This document shows positions 1-12,221 of a stretch of DNA of 64,000 nt, one piece after another. Position numbers and translations under genes: made by a program. Each line of letters opens with the position of its first letter. Within the stretch, counting starts at the first letter, position 1. Source of the stretch: Anisus vortex (lineage: Eukaryota; Mollusca; Gastropoda; Planorbidae); NCBI GenBank assembly GCA_949126835.1, contig OX421495.1, positions 32,782,860 through 32,846,859 on the forward strand, given 5' to 3'. The notes under the pieces are model-generated. The model had not been told where the DNA came from and did not search any database. It worked only from the letters and a program-made list of their open reading frames with translations.

Positions 1-78
1 CAAGTCCTCCATTATAAAAATTGGGCGAGTTGAAATATTGTGATCCATCTCCGAAGTAGTTCTAAAATATAAAAGAAA

Positions 79-365
79 ACACAATTATTGAACAATAACA
101 CTACATGGTAATGTAAGTCATTTCAACACAATTATTGAACAATAACACTACATGGTAATGTAAGTCATTTCAACACTATTATTGAACAATAACACTACAT
201 GGTAATGTAAGTCATTTCAACACTATTATTGAACAATATCACTACATGGTAATGTAAGTCATTTCAACACTATTATTGAACAATAACACTACATGGTAAT
301 GTAAGTCATTTCAACACTATTATTGAACAATAACACTACATGGTAATGTAAGTCATTTCAACACA
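79..365. repeat. 47-bp minisatellite, about 6 copies
   Basis: The unit contains TTATTGAACAATAACACTAC and ATGGTAATGTAAGTC. Copies differ by one or two bases. The array stops just before the hAT target duplication at 370. Confidence 0.9.
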
Positions 366-769
366 AATAGTTTAATTCAGGGTAAGGCAACCTTTTGCTT
401 ATAGTGTGCCAAACTAGGATTTCTAAATCATTCAGCGTGCCAACAGCATGAAAGTCAACTGCTCAACTATATTATTTTTATAAGACAATTTATTTAGTAC
501 GTAGCAAGACCAAGACCAAAAGAAAAGGAGCGTAATAGAGAAAATCATTAAAGCGTTTTATATTTAATAAAAAATAAACCTGTTTGTTATTAGCATCTTT
601 TTTAAAAATCCATTCATGGCTAATTCACAATTTTATTTCTCAACTATTACATAAACGGTTAATGAATAAACATTTGAATATAGTTGTCAAGATATTATTC
701 TAGTAATTGCTATAAATTATTTCTATTTTGATCTCTGCATAACTGAGATTTCATCTTAGATATTTTTTT

Positions 770-1560
770 TTTTTTTCTTCAAATATGTTTATTCAAGATT
801 TTACATGTACAATCTCATATATTTTACAATGAAGAAAAGAGGATAGAAGAACAGTACATACATAGTTAAGGGGATAGAAGACAAAATAATTTACGAGACA
901 AAAAAATTTCTAACTTTAAATTTAAATTCATTCATTTTTCTTTTTTTACATTCATGCTTAACATCCATACATATTTAAATTAATTTAAACATATATTAAA
1001 CGTAAACATCCATTATTAACTGTAAGATATTTAAAACAACGTAATATGAAGAAAAATAAAACAAAGTGTGGTAGAAATTATGTACATTTCAATTCAATTG
1101 TTCTATCCCTTGGGATATATATCTTAATTTCAACCAACAAGCGCGATCTTAAAGGTATATATAAAGAACAAAGAAAGGGTCACATATGACAAAGTAAAGT
1201 GAAACACCTATAGAAGACGGGTGACGAAAGGAGTCATTCACAGGAAATCCCACTATCGGGACTTTCACAAGCGAGAAAAAAATATCTACAATTCTCTAAA
1301 AAGAGTAGAAAAATCCCTAGTTGTCTTAAGGTTTCAAATAGCGTTTAGCCGTTCCCCGTCGTCATGAACTATTGAACGAGAGATAGGGAAAGAAATACAA
1401 TCTGTTTGTAGTGACATAAAGTTTGGAAGGCCCGACTTTCCTGACCCTCCCACATCTTAGACTATATGTTATTACTTATAAGACAAATTACACAACCATA
1501 ATGCTGAGGTAAAGCGGAATTGATACGTAGTGATCATCCAAACTGGGTAGTTATTGTAAT
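770..1560 (-). mobile_element. Probable retroposed polyadenylated sequence (LINE 3' end)
   Basis: Read on the minus strand, this ends with AATAAACATATTTGAAG and then a long A tract near 765-778. The last 120 bases recur on the + strand at 20590-20720 with their own A tail. The upstream limit is uncertain and no coding was recognised. Confidence 0.5.
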
Positions 1561-1924
1561 GTTTAGAATTGTACATATAAATTCTTTAGTCATATAATAT
1601 TTATATAATTTTCAACTATCTTTTATATTTTGATAGTTTTAAAGTTATAAATTGTACGCCATTTATTTTTTTAAAAAGGAAACAAAACATACAAATATAC
1701 AATATACAAATTAATTTACTTTTTAAATTAACATTTTCTGTATCATCAATGTCAATTTAAGTAGTTTATTATTAAACATTATTAATTACAATAGTTACAT
1801 TAAATATGCCTGTTATATTTATTACAATAATTAAACAAACAAAATTTGTTTTAGAAATAATTATATTTAGACATCAATGAAAAATTAAGATAGATGTCCA
1901 TGTCACAAGTCACAAACAAAGAGG

Positions 1925-2223
1925 TGATGCAGCAGGCTGGGATGCCAAGCATGCTTACTCTTATCCGCCAATTAATAATCGCCTTTTCCTTAATTAAACG
2001 CTCTGCGCTAATTGTTCAATGTGAAACGTCAGGTACATATTTAGTCACTTCTGAGTGGTCAAGATTAAGTGACTTCTTGGTATGCTTAAAACAGCTTTCA
2101 TGTGCGTTAAAAAAATGCTCACTAGTGTAAATTAAACCGAAAGCTGAAAGTAAAGCGAATTCCTTGCAGTTGACAACAGTTGACTTTCCTAAGAAGCTAT
2201 TCTTTTCCGATTTTCAGCAAATC
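1925..2223 (-). pseudogene. hAT transposase C-terminal remnant, copy A
   Basis: On the minus strand this aligns by eye with the same region of copies B and C (AAAACAGCTTTCATG block, CTTTCCTAAG block). The dimerisation motif FGSTYxCEQ is badly eroded here. It is interrupted by stops and by the LTR-type insertion at 2229. Confidence 0.6.
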
Positions 2224-2228
2224 GTCAC

Positions 2229-3553
2229 TGTGGCGTGCTGGTCTAAGATTCTGTCACCGAGCCTGCAATTAGCCTAGGCTATCAGTGCAGACTTAGTGGA
2301 TAACTCAGCAGGTACACAGGGTGATGGGGAGGGGTGATTTAGGCAGGTTTTCTAGGTGGTATGTGGTCCCGAAGTGCAGATAATTCCTAGGTGATTCTAA
2401 GACAAATTTATATCCAGGTTTCGTTTGGCTCGTTAATACGTAGGTTGAGTTAAACTGTTGACTAATTGACACTGTCACTGGACGTCACACAAACAGGTAT
2501 TCTATCAATCGATAAGCAAGGCGTATTGTAACAACGAATATTTTATTCACGTGAAAGTCCGTATTCAATCATTGATGACATGAGCACATAATTCATACAA
2601 TCCAAATACAAGTGATAAAGAGTGTACATTTAATCATAGGCTTAAACTACATGTAGCAGATAGTCCTAACAAGGACTCTACAACAGACTATAGCACCGCT
2701 TGGTGCTATTGGAGCTCGGGGCATCCAACCCTCGAGACTCCTTAAGCCAGACTGACCTAAAACTAACTTACATTTACATTACATTACATGTTAAACAACA
2801 AGTTAGGTTGCAACTCCCCACGTGATTGTAATGAGGGGGGAGGGGCAAGGGTAAGATTGACCAGTAGATAGCGTATCCGATTGGTCAACATGTCTCTTCA
2901 ATTCAACATTTGATTGATTGGCATGTGAAAATAAGAACCAAACTGTAGTGGGGAGGGGGTGCGGGGGGGGGGGGGAGAAGACGCGGCGGTAGGGAAACTT
3001 CGAAGGCCCTGTGTTGTTGGTCAGAGTTTTCTCTCTTGTCCGTCGGGGTCCTGCATCAAAGATTCCAAGTTCCCTATTCTCTGACCAGGGGAAGAACCGT
3101 CATTGAGATGTGAATTTCCTGTGATCTGGTCAAAGAGACTGTGGGGTGGGGGGGGATTAGCTTGGTTGCGTCAGGTATGACCCTGGCCTTGTTCCGAAGG
3201 CGTGGGGCGGGGAGGGGGAGGAACACACACGTGCTACAACATTTATAATAGACATGAATGGGAACTAATATCAATGACTAATCGTATAACAATAAGTAAT
3301 ATACTGATAAGCATGCAGAACGTATACATATATGTAAATAAAATTCAATGCAAGCTAAATACTTTAATCTTAAATATTATAGGAGATAGAAAGGAAAGAC
3401 ACATTCTTACTCCAATCAGACATTCAATAGTGGCACATAGTGTCAGTGGTTTGTACGTACATATGAGATGATTATAGTATCTTATAAGAGCGGATTACAT
3501 CTAAGACCTTCCTTAGTTGAGTGTGACGTTAATCTTCTCCCCAAAACGCCACA
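2229..3553. repeat. Left long terminal repeat
   Basis: In the segments compared it matches the right copy apart from a G-run length difference (13 vs 12 G near 2963/6592). It contains G runs of 8-13 bases. No long coding frame. Confidence 0.85.
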
Positions 3554-5857
3554 CCTGCCCCGCCATGTTTTAAAGCTTTCATATAATGAAAGATTTGACC
3601 CATTAGAGGTAGGCCTACTGCATTTACTATTTACACTATGAGTGTTCTGGACCATCGAAGCGAAGCGGGTGGTCATCGCTATGGGGAAGAGGGGGGAGGT
3701 CGAGACAAGGCGGTAAGGGATGACGGGCGAATATTTTTACGTTTCTATTGAGGGCGGAGGAGAAAAGCATGCTTTAGCGTTTCTTACAGTACTTTAAATC
3801 TATTCCGGCATAATGCTTAGTCTAGGTTCGTCCCATTTATTTGCGAGCTATTGACACGGTTTATTCATTTTATCGTTTGTCTGTGACTGTCTTAGGTCCT
3901 TACTTTTTCATATATTGATAGTTTGATAGGCACTAGCTAGGAAATCTATTTATTTCATGCTTTCTATGTGCTATAAATGCGGGATTCACTTTATTATAAT
4001 AATTATAAGCATAATAATAATAATAATTCGACCTCGGCAGTAGGGTCCACGAAATTGGAGGAAGTCCGAGACGGGATGCCAAAACTGGGTGATAGGGATC
4101 GAATTGCTGATCGAACTATCAGGTCCACCAGTTCACTCCCTGCCTCGCGCTAAAGCGGACAGGTGAGGGGATCTGGCTCACACGTAAATATCAGGGGATC
4201 TATGACGGAGTCATAGAGGGTGGGGCAGCGGAGTCCTTTGCTTAACGTATTGGTACATGCATTATTGGCCTAGTGAACATTCTTCAGGGGGGGGCGGCGG
4301 CGGGCGTTGTGTGGGCGCGTGCAGCTGACCCCAACACAAGCCTAAACACTAGTGTTTCTGATCACGTGGATTCTGATTTCTCACGCGCGAGTGACTTCTA
4401 GTGGGGGGGGGGGGCGGAGTAAGGCGGTAGTCAAGTCACCTCTGGCGCGATAGGCCAGGAAATTGTATCAATGTTGTCGTTCGTTTGCAATTATTGGGCC
4501 CTAGAGCTAAAACACGGACATAGCTTCACTTTAATTGTTACACTATTCGCTTCTCTTCTTTTCTCAAGCATTACATTTCTCATTGTTTAACAGTTCAATA
4601 CAGTTTATCGGCTGGGAGAGAAGTGTGGGGGGGGGGGGGCGAGTTACGGCCCTTACACGCGTCATGTCTCGCTGACCAGATGCCCAGGGCAGATTTAGTT
4701 TTACCTGGCGTCGGGGGGGGGGGGGGGGCTGGCAGTGGGGCGTCAATTACTTTGGCTACTGTAAAGATTAAATCGTTTTCCTTTCTCTATTCCCGTTTTA
4801 TAAATTTGTAAAATCGGTAAAGAAGCAATTATTTAATTCGCTACCAATAATATCTCGGTACGTACATTTGACCAACTCACATATATGCCACTCACCGTTT
4901 TATTTATACACATTCATTTTCTTTCACGCTAGACCGCGGGGTCTTGAATCTTGACGTCAGAGTGGTCTGGCACATCAGATGACATCGGATGACATCAGTT
5001 GTGTAGCGCTTTTAGAACAGTCAATGGGCCCGTAGGCAGTCTTAAAATCTAACACATTTATTATCCAACGCGTTGTGTAAGGAACACAGTTCATCAAAAG
5101 TTAATATATACACATGGTAATCCGATAACAGTTCGTATACTCCAATCTAAAGGCAATAATGTCAGCTTCCGGGAAACGTACTGCTGATGACAGTTTAATC
5201 CAGTGCGAACGTGGCTGTAAGTATCCAAGAATTATAGCTGAATGGCCGAACATATGTAATGTTGAAGATTGCAGGCTGGATTGCGGCCCGGTGGGCGCGA
5301 ATATTTTCAGTGTTTCTCAGGGCGGGTACTGGTTCACAGTATTTGGCGGACATAGTTATGCGATCTGGCAAATAATTTCGTTACGCATGAGCTAATCTCA
5401 AGCAGAAATGTCGATATGCCTATTGACTATCGGCATTCGGCAAGCATATATAGTGTACAGAGTTGTACAGGAGCTAATCCGAGCAGGAAACGACTTTGTT
5501 ATTGGTGGCGCTCTGGCCGACATCTAACATAATAGAGCAAGTTATCCAAACACGAGTGGCGATTTTGTTATTGTGGCGTGAAGCCGACAAATAAACGTAA
5601 TACAGCAAATAATCCGAACAGGCAAGGCGATATATTTCAAGCGTATAGCATTGGCAGAAACAAGAGTTGACGTATAATTCTACGATGATAGATGAGTGTT
5701 TGCAGTGGAGTCAAATAACACAGTTCGCTCACCTGATGAAACCTTAAGCCCCCAGTCTTTCATCACGTGAAGAATATCATAGCACAGAGTTCAATGTTGA
5801 GCGTGAGTACTTATCCATGTACGTCAAGCAAAACTAATTCCGGCACGAGCCCACAGG
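3554..5857. other. Interior of the LTR-type element, no coding recognised
   Basis: 2.3 kb with only short frames (under 80 codons). It carries several long G runs on the + strand (near 4289, 4402, 4626 and 4712). Nothing resembling gag or pol was seen. Confidence 0.7.
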
Positions 5858-7181
5858 TGTGGCGTGCTGGTCTAAGATTCTGTCACCGAGCCTGCAATTA
5901 GCCTAGGCTATCAGTGCAGACTTAGTGGATAACTCAGCAGGTACACAGGGTGATGGGGAGGGGTGATTTAGGCAGGTTTTCTAGGTGGTATGTGGTCCCG
6001 AAGTGCAGATAATTCCTAGGTGATTCTAAGACAAATTTATATCCAGGTTTCGTTTGGCTCGTTAATACGTAGGTTGAGTTAAACTGTTGACTAATTGACA
6101 CTGTCACTGGACGTCACACAAACAGGTATTCTATCAATCGATAAGCAAGGCGTATTGTAACAACGAATATTTTATTCACGTGAAAGTCCGTATTCAATCA
6201 TTGATGACATGAGCACATAATTCATACAATCCAAATACAAGTGATAAAGAGTGTACATTTAATCATAGGCTTAAACTACATGTAGCAGATAGTCCTAACA
6301 AGGACTCTACAACAGACTATAGCACCGCTTGGTGCTATTGGAGCTCGGGGCATCCAACCCTCGAGACTCCTTAAGCCAGACTGACCTAAAACTAACTTAC
6401 ATTTACATTACATTACATGTTAAACAACAAGTTAGGTTGCAACTCCCCACGTGATTGTAATGAGGGGGGAGGGGCAAGGGTAAGATTGACCAGTAGATAG
6501 CGTATCCGATTGGTCAACATGTCTCTTCAATTCAACATTTGATTGATTGGCATGTGAAAATAAGAACCAAACTGTAGTGGGGAGGGGGTGCGGGGGGGGG
6601 GGGAGAAGACGCGGCGGTAGGGAAACTTCGAAGGCCCTGTGTTGTTGGTCAGAGTTTTCTCTCTTGTCCGTCGGGGTCCTGCATCAAAGATTCCAAGTTC
6701 CCTATTCTCTGACCAGGGGAAGAACCGTCATTGAGATGTGAATTTCCTGTGATCTGGTCAAAGAGACTGTGGGGTGGGGGGGGATTAGCTTGGTTGCGTC
6801 AGGTATGACCCTGGCCTTGTTCCGAAGGCGTGGGGCGGGGAGGGGGAGGAACACACACGTGCTACAACATTTATAATAGACATGAATGGGAACTAATATC
6901 AATGACTAATCGTATAACAATAAGTAATATACTGATAAGCATGCAGAACGTATACATATATGTAAATAAAATTCAATGCAAGCTAAATACTTTAATCTTA
7001 AATATTATAGGAGATAGAAAGGAAAGACACATTCTTACTCCAATCAGACATTCAATAGTGGCACATAGTGTCAGTGGTTTGTACGTACATATGAGATGAT
7101 TATAGTATCTTATAAGAGCGGATTACATCTAAGACCTTCCTTAGTTGAGTGTGACGTTAATCTTCTCCCCAAAACGCCACA
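5858..7181. repeat. Right long terminal repeat
   Basis: Partner of 2229-3553. The offset changes from 3629 to 3628 bases at the G run, showing a single-base length difference. Confidence 0.85.
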
Positions 7182-7330
7182 GTCACCTTTCGATGCCCAT
7201 TTTTCAGATGTTTAAAATGACAAAAAAATATGCCATTTCCCTCCACTATAAAAAGATTCAGATCTAAGTAGTTTTTAGTAAGATCAATCCAGTAAGGCTC
7301 AATGTGGTATGGAATCACGAGTCCATGAAT

Positions 7331-7591
7331 TTAAAAGTCTTGCCTTTGTTTAGAAAACTTCCCATTGAGTGCTTCATTGTACTTCTGCAAAAGCTCATCT
7401 ATCTTATTTTGCATTAAATTAAGGAAAGAGTTAAATGTTTTGAAATTGATTTCACGGCAAGATATGTCCAGTTTCAATGCAAATTTATTACAGTGGTCCA
7501 ACACTTTCAGTGCTTTTCGACCATGTCCTTGTGAATGTAAGTTCAACTCGCTGAAATCTGTCACCATGTCTTTCAGAAACATCGGCTTCAA
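7331..7591 (-). pseudogene. hAT transposase internal fragment (GTF2IRD2/ZBED-like), copy A
   Basis: An 86-codon open frame contains FLKDMVTDFSELNLHSQGHG and KFALKLDISCREINFKTF, the block that precedes the C-terminal half in SCAND3/ZBED/GTF2IRD2-type hAT transposases. The equivalent DNA is present in copy C near 50850-50970. It is not a complete gene. Confidence 0.65.
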
Positions 7592-7905
7592 CAGTCAGTT
7601 CTTCTCATTCAGAAACATCGGCTTCAACAGTCAATTCTCCTCATTCAGAAACATCGGCTTCAACCGTCAATTCTCCTCATTCAGAAAATCGGCTTCAACA
7701 GTCAGTTCTCCTCATTCTGAAGCATCGACTTCGACGGTCAGTTCTCCTCATTCAGAAACATCGGCTTCAACAGTCAATTCTCCTCATTCAGAAACATCGG
7801 CTTCAACAGTCAATTCTCCTCATTCAGAAACATCGGCTTCAACAGTCAATTCTCCTCATTCAGAAACATCGGCTTCAACAGTCATTTCTCCTCATTCAAT
7901 ACCGG
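7575..7905. repeat. 36-bp minisatellite, about 9 copies, inside hAT transposase
   Basis: The unit contains TCAGAAACATCGGCTTCAAC. It grew from a transposase segment present once in copies B and C. The 36-bp period keeps a 210-codon + strand frame open (SETSASTVNSPH repeats), which is not a gene. Confidence 0.88.
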
Positions 7906-8287
7906 AATTTTTGTTATCAAGATACACCTTAATTGCTTCCAGTCAAGAAACGTATCTATCCAAGACTTCACCTATATTCCGTATCACTTTCTTCTAGAAG
8001 AGACTTATAAAACAATAAAATTGACTAAACAAAAGATTCAATCACAGATCTCAAGTTCAATGATGAGATTGTTGGACAAAAACATTCCTGAAATAAAACA
8101 GTTGACGTCCAGTGTGATTCCCATGTAGTTCGCCACGCAGTCACGCAGAATCAATTAATTATGGTGACGTACGTTGTTTTGACATGCATAAAAAAATATT
8201 CTTGGAGGTCTCTCGCGTGCCACTGAAAATCGTTCTGCGTGCCAAAACTTGCACGCGTGTCTTTGGTTGCTGACCCCTGGTTTAATT

Positions 8288-9650
8288 CTTTCATAATGCG
8301 CAGTTACCGTAGATGACAATTAACAGTGCCTGGTGGCTTAGTGTCAGAGCTATGAAATGCTATTCTAAAGGATTTTGATTGAAATAGAACTAATGGCCTC
8401 TATCTTCTCCCCCCTCCCCTTTTTCCAGGACTTAAAGAAATCTCTGATAGATGCCTCGCATCAGATGTCACAAGTAAATGGCACCGTGCTTTGTGCTGGC
8501 CACATAAGCCCATGTAATCCCCTTGTACTTTTTGGCCAAGAATGTGTATGCGTCAACTTTTTTTCCACTAGATAAAGGTGAAATATAAAAAGGGACTTGG
8601 TCTTTATATTTTGCATGATACAAAAAATTTACAAGTTTAAAGAAACTAACCCATCACTCCCTTTCTTTGTAAACTACGTTTATATTTTGATAGAATAAAA
8701 TAAATATAATTGATATCATACCTTATGAATTTCCACACTAAAATTTTGCGCATCCTTTTTTTTCTAGCTTTGGCCCGCAAAAACCATAACAAGATAACTC
8801 CGAAAAGTTTATTTACTTTCGTCTCTTCCGGTAGAGGCAGCCATGTTTTACGTAAGATATTTTTTTCGATTCTCAAATTGGTCGAAGGAATTCGTGACTA
8901 TTTCAAAGGCTATGATGCTGAAAGTTTGGTAGAATGTAATGTTAGTCTGGACAAGTCTGCTGCCCAAGTTTCAGCTCGATTGGACGATAGGAAGTGGTTG
9001 AAAAATCGATGCAAAGTTTTGCTAACAAGCAAGCAACCAACCAAGCAAGCAGACAGACAGACAGTACGGGTTAAAAGAAAGGGAGTAAAAAAATAAAATG
9101 TTTTGCCGGGTAGTTTTGTAAAAAAACAACAACTTGAGATGCATTGGACATTCTTAAAGAAATATTCTATTTTAGCGAACAAACTCTACTGCTACTTTCA
9201 AAAATAACTTAAAATCTTAATATTTCAATATTTACCTTAGATAATATGCTTTAGACCCCTATTGTCTTTTTTAGGCCTATATGTTATATTGTTAGGTCAG
9301 TTAATGCTTCATTTATTTGATTTTTCCAATGTTTGTAAAGTTTTAAATCACCAATTACTTTTATTCTTAACCTAGACACTTGACATTATATCCGTGTTCT
9401 TAATTTTATGTTAATTGCACTATGATCTTACTTTATGTTTGTTGGCAGCGCTATACAAATATTTTTATTATTTTTATCTACCCGGTAGGCCATATCTAGT
9501 GGTTTTCTGAAACAATGTACTTTTTTAAAAAAAAGCAAAAATAGCATGCACAAATTGGTCTCAATTTTACTTATAACGGTACAAACTGACAGATAAATAA
9601 TGCTGCCAACATAAAGCTTAGACAATTTTTTTTTTATAAGATATTATTAT
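8288..9650. other. Intergenic, no recognised gene
   Basis: It holds a 128-codon + frame at 8710-9096 with no recognisable motif, ending in an AAGCAACCAACC/AGACAGAC simple-repeat patch. Probably unclassified mobile-element debris. Confidence 0.5.
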
Positions 9651-9775
9651 AAAACCAGGGACCCATCCACTTCGGAAGGACTAAATGACATTCATGCTAG
9701 ATATTTGTATCGGTCAGGAATTAAACCAATTCACATCCATCTGATTGCGATCGCGCTATCTCACAACATCAGTAA
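9650..9775 (-). mobile_element. Possible degraded tRNA-derived SINE
   Basis: Read on the minus strand it has a B-box-like GGTTTAATTCC about 45 bases after GATAGCGC. Short and degenerate, so low confidence. Confidence 0.35.
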
Positions 9776-10158
9776 GAAAAAACAAAAAATATACACATAC
9801 GTTACATGACGTATATTTATACATGTTTAGTTCAACGAAATAGTGGAAAAAAAAAGAAGTAGCTAAACTTTTTAATCTGCAGCCTCAATGTAATTTGTAA
9901 TTGTCAGTGTTTATTAATACTGCATTCGTAACTACTTGACAACTCCAGCTATTTTAATAGAAATTTGTGTCCATCAATCGACAGGTTTCAGTCGCATACT
10001 GCACCCAACCGCATTTCCCTTTTTTAAACAGGTACACATCTCGACAGCCCAGACCATGCATGGGGACTTACACCAAGAATTGTAACCCTGGTCCTTTATC
10101 TATCGGTAAATCAACTCATCGGCGGGGTGTCCAGCTGCACCGCCGAGAATGGCTGTGT

Positions 10159-10201
10159 AGACCAACTCGGGAGTGCCAACTTGCCACTCCCGAGTTGGTC
10201 T
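10159..10201. other. Perfect hairpin, 17-bp stem and 9-nt loop
   Basis: AGACCAACTCGGGAGTG (10159-10175) is followed by its exact reverse complement at 10185-10201 and then an AT-rich stretch. It stands out from the AT-rich surroundings. Function unknown. Confidence 0.85.
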
Positions 10202-10815
10202 TTAATTTTTATTTATTATTCATAGTATATACAATATCTAAAAAAAACTAAGTAAAAACATAATTCAATACATATGTTGACCTACCATGCCCTGGCCTAG
10301 AACGGCCGGCAATGCCAGAACTATCAAGTACATCCACATTGTTAGTTTACAACCAGTTGACTGTGACTGTTTACTCTCTATGCGACCCGAATGGTCAAAT
10401 GCGAGCACCTGGCAATGTATGGGACGGGGTGGGAAGAACGGGAGTGGAAGGCGAGCGTGTCCCTAAGTAGTACACATGTTTGTGTGTCCTTGTTAGCCCA
10501 TCCTCTCCTTCCCACACACACACAGGCCCCAGGGTATCACGTAGTGTTAATCATACATCAATTTTTGACTCTCCCATTTTGAAAGAGAAACATCCCTTAA
10601 TTAGCAACCTTTCCATTTTGTTTAAAGGGTCAATCTAAAATTTAGGTATTTGTAATTAGTACACCTGAATTAGTTTACCGGGCTGATTTTAAATAAAGGT
10701 AGGGAAACCGGTAGGTCGATAGGTCTATATGCCTATATAAGTAAAATAATGTTTGTATGCAAATAAAGATATGTCTATGATAACATCAACATATTATTAT
10801 AATTCCACTACACTG
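10202..10815. other. Intergenic, nothing recognised
   Basis: AT-rich with a short CACACACACA patch near 10516. No gene, RNA or mobile-element end was seen. Confidence 0.5.
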
Positions 10816-11150
10816 TGAGGGGAGTAGAGAAATGGGCAAGGGGATGGAGAGAAAGGGGTGGGGAGGACAGCATCTGGATGTGACCTGGGGAAGGGGAGGG
10901 AGAGAAAGGGGTGGGGAGGACAGCATCTGGATGTGACCTGGGCAAGGGGAGGGAGAGAAAGGGGTGGGGAGGACAGCATCTGGATGTGACTTGGGGAAGG
11001 GGAGGGAGAGAAAGGGGTGGGAGGACAGCATCTGGATGTGACCTGGGGAAGGGGAGGGAGAGAAAGGTGTAGGGAGGACAGCATCTGGATGTGACCTGGG
11101 GAAGGGGAGGGAGAGAAAGGGGTGGGGAGGACAGCATCTGGATGTGAACT
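10816..11150. repeat. 53-bp G-rich minisatellite, about 6 copies
   Basis: The unit contains GGGGAAGGGGAGGGAGAG and GACAGCATCTGGATGTGACC. Open minus-strand frames across it are artefacts. Confidence 0.92.
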
Positions 11151-11403
11151 GGAATGACTCGGGGCGTTACCATGAGAAGGCCAGGTGAGGATTGGAGGAA
11201 GATACTTTGTACATCATCTGTGGCGCCCCAACGGTCCAAGAGACTAAAATGTCATATAGAATATTTAAAGAAAATGTGTTTGATAAAGTTGTTAGCAAAA
11301 AGAAATGTGTTCTTTTTATCCTAGGTTCGTTTTGGTAAACAAATTTTTTAAGCATGGCGCTGTAATATATAATATATATATAAGCTTATATATATATAGG
11401 CAA

Positions 11404-11405
<2 letters not shown>

Positions 11406-11471
<66 letters not shown>
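11406..11471. repeat. (TG)n(AG)n compound microsatellite
   Basis: About 17 TG followed by about 16 AG dinucleotides, preceded by TATATATA tracts. Confidence 0.95.
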
Positions 11472-11476
<5 letters not shown>

Positions 11477-11479
11477 TGA

Positions 11480-12200
11480 GAGAGGTAGAGTGGAAGAGAA
11501 TGCGGAAGACAAAAATAAATATTTAGAGGGGTGTGCATTTTTTTTCGTCATTCTGCCTTCTAAGTAATTTATACAAGACTAAAACATATAACTACAATAT
11601 TCATACAAAAATTGGGAATGATCGCTTTTAGAAACTCTGGGAGGGGGAAGACTCTAAAAGGCTTAACGGGCTGTTTTTCCACCTATTGTGCACACCTGGT
11701 TTAGAGACTATGACGTCTAGTTTATTGGGTAGCTGTTTAAACATTTTCATCCTTTCGAAAAAAGCCAAAATTTTATTTTGCTCATGAATTAATCTATTAT
11801 TAGAGACAATTGTCATCTAGAACGAAATATTTCATTGATTAATTAACTTTAAACAAATATTATACCAGATTTTGTTTTTGGGCCAGCCTGCCTATCCAAT
11901 GGTCTCATATTGCAACCAGTCTCCTCCGTTAGGGAATGTGTCTGACAAAAGCAGTTGAGGAGAATAATGGGGCCCTGGCAAGGTGCTGGACATGTAATCC
12001 CATTGTATGTCCTTAAACTATGTTTCATTAATTAGGCCTATATCGATCTTTAAGACTTTCAACGGATCTTGGCCTTGTTAGGGCGCATACAATATTAGGT
12101 AAGATTTTAGAAAATCTAGACTAGTGAAATAGTCCAAAAGAAATATGTTGAACAATTAAATAATAAATATATACGTCACTTTACAGGGAAGTCTTTCCAG
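11480..12200. other. Intergenic, nothing recognised
   Basis: AT-rich; only short open frames. Confidence 0.5.
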
Positions 12201-12221
12201 TGCTGAAATACCATTTGGTTA

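Larger units (their letters stand above)
2229..7181. mobile_element. Non-autonomous LTR-type retroelement nested in hAT A
   Basis: Two direct repeats of 1325 and 1324 bp (2229-3553, 5858-7181) flank a 2.3-kb interior. Each repeat starts TGTGGCGT and ends ACGCCACA. The whole is flanked by the 5-bp duplication GTCAC (2224-2228, 7182-7186). TG..CA ends with a 5-bp duplication are typical of LTR retroelements. No gag, protease, RT or integrase frame is visible inside, so it resembles a LARD-type derivative. No clear polypurine tract or tRNA primer site was seen. Confidence 0.82.
378..8279 (-). mobile_element. hAT element copy A, 7.9 kb, with nested LTR-type element
   Basis: The 8-bp target duplication GTTTAATT at 370-377 and 8280-8287 is perfect. 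The right end reads GGTTGCTGACCCCTG and the left CAGGGTAAGGCAACC, the hAT-type TIR seen on other copies here. The transposase remnant is on the minus strand. The length is inflated by a 4.95-kb insertion at 2229-7181; homology with copy C runs into the insertion point on both sides. Confidence 0.9.

Noticed and set aside
1894..2130. 78-codon + frame as a gene
   Set aside because: Antisense of the decayed hAT transposase C-terminus of copy A.
7365..7997. 210-codon + frame rich in SETSASTV repeats
   Set aside because: Antisense of a hAT transposase segment expanded as a 36-bp minisatellite.
8710..9096. 128-codon + frame as a gene
   Set aside because: No recognised domain, ends in a simple-repeat patch, overlaps antisense frames; unsupported.
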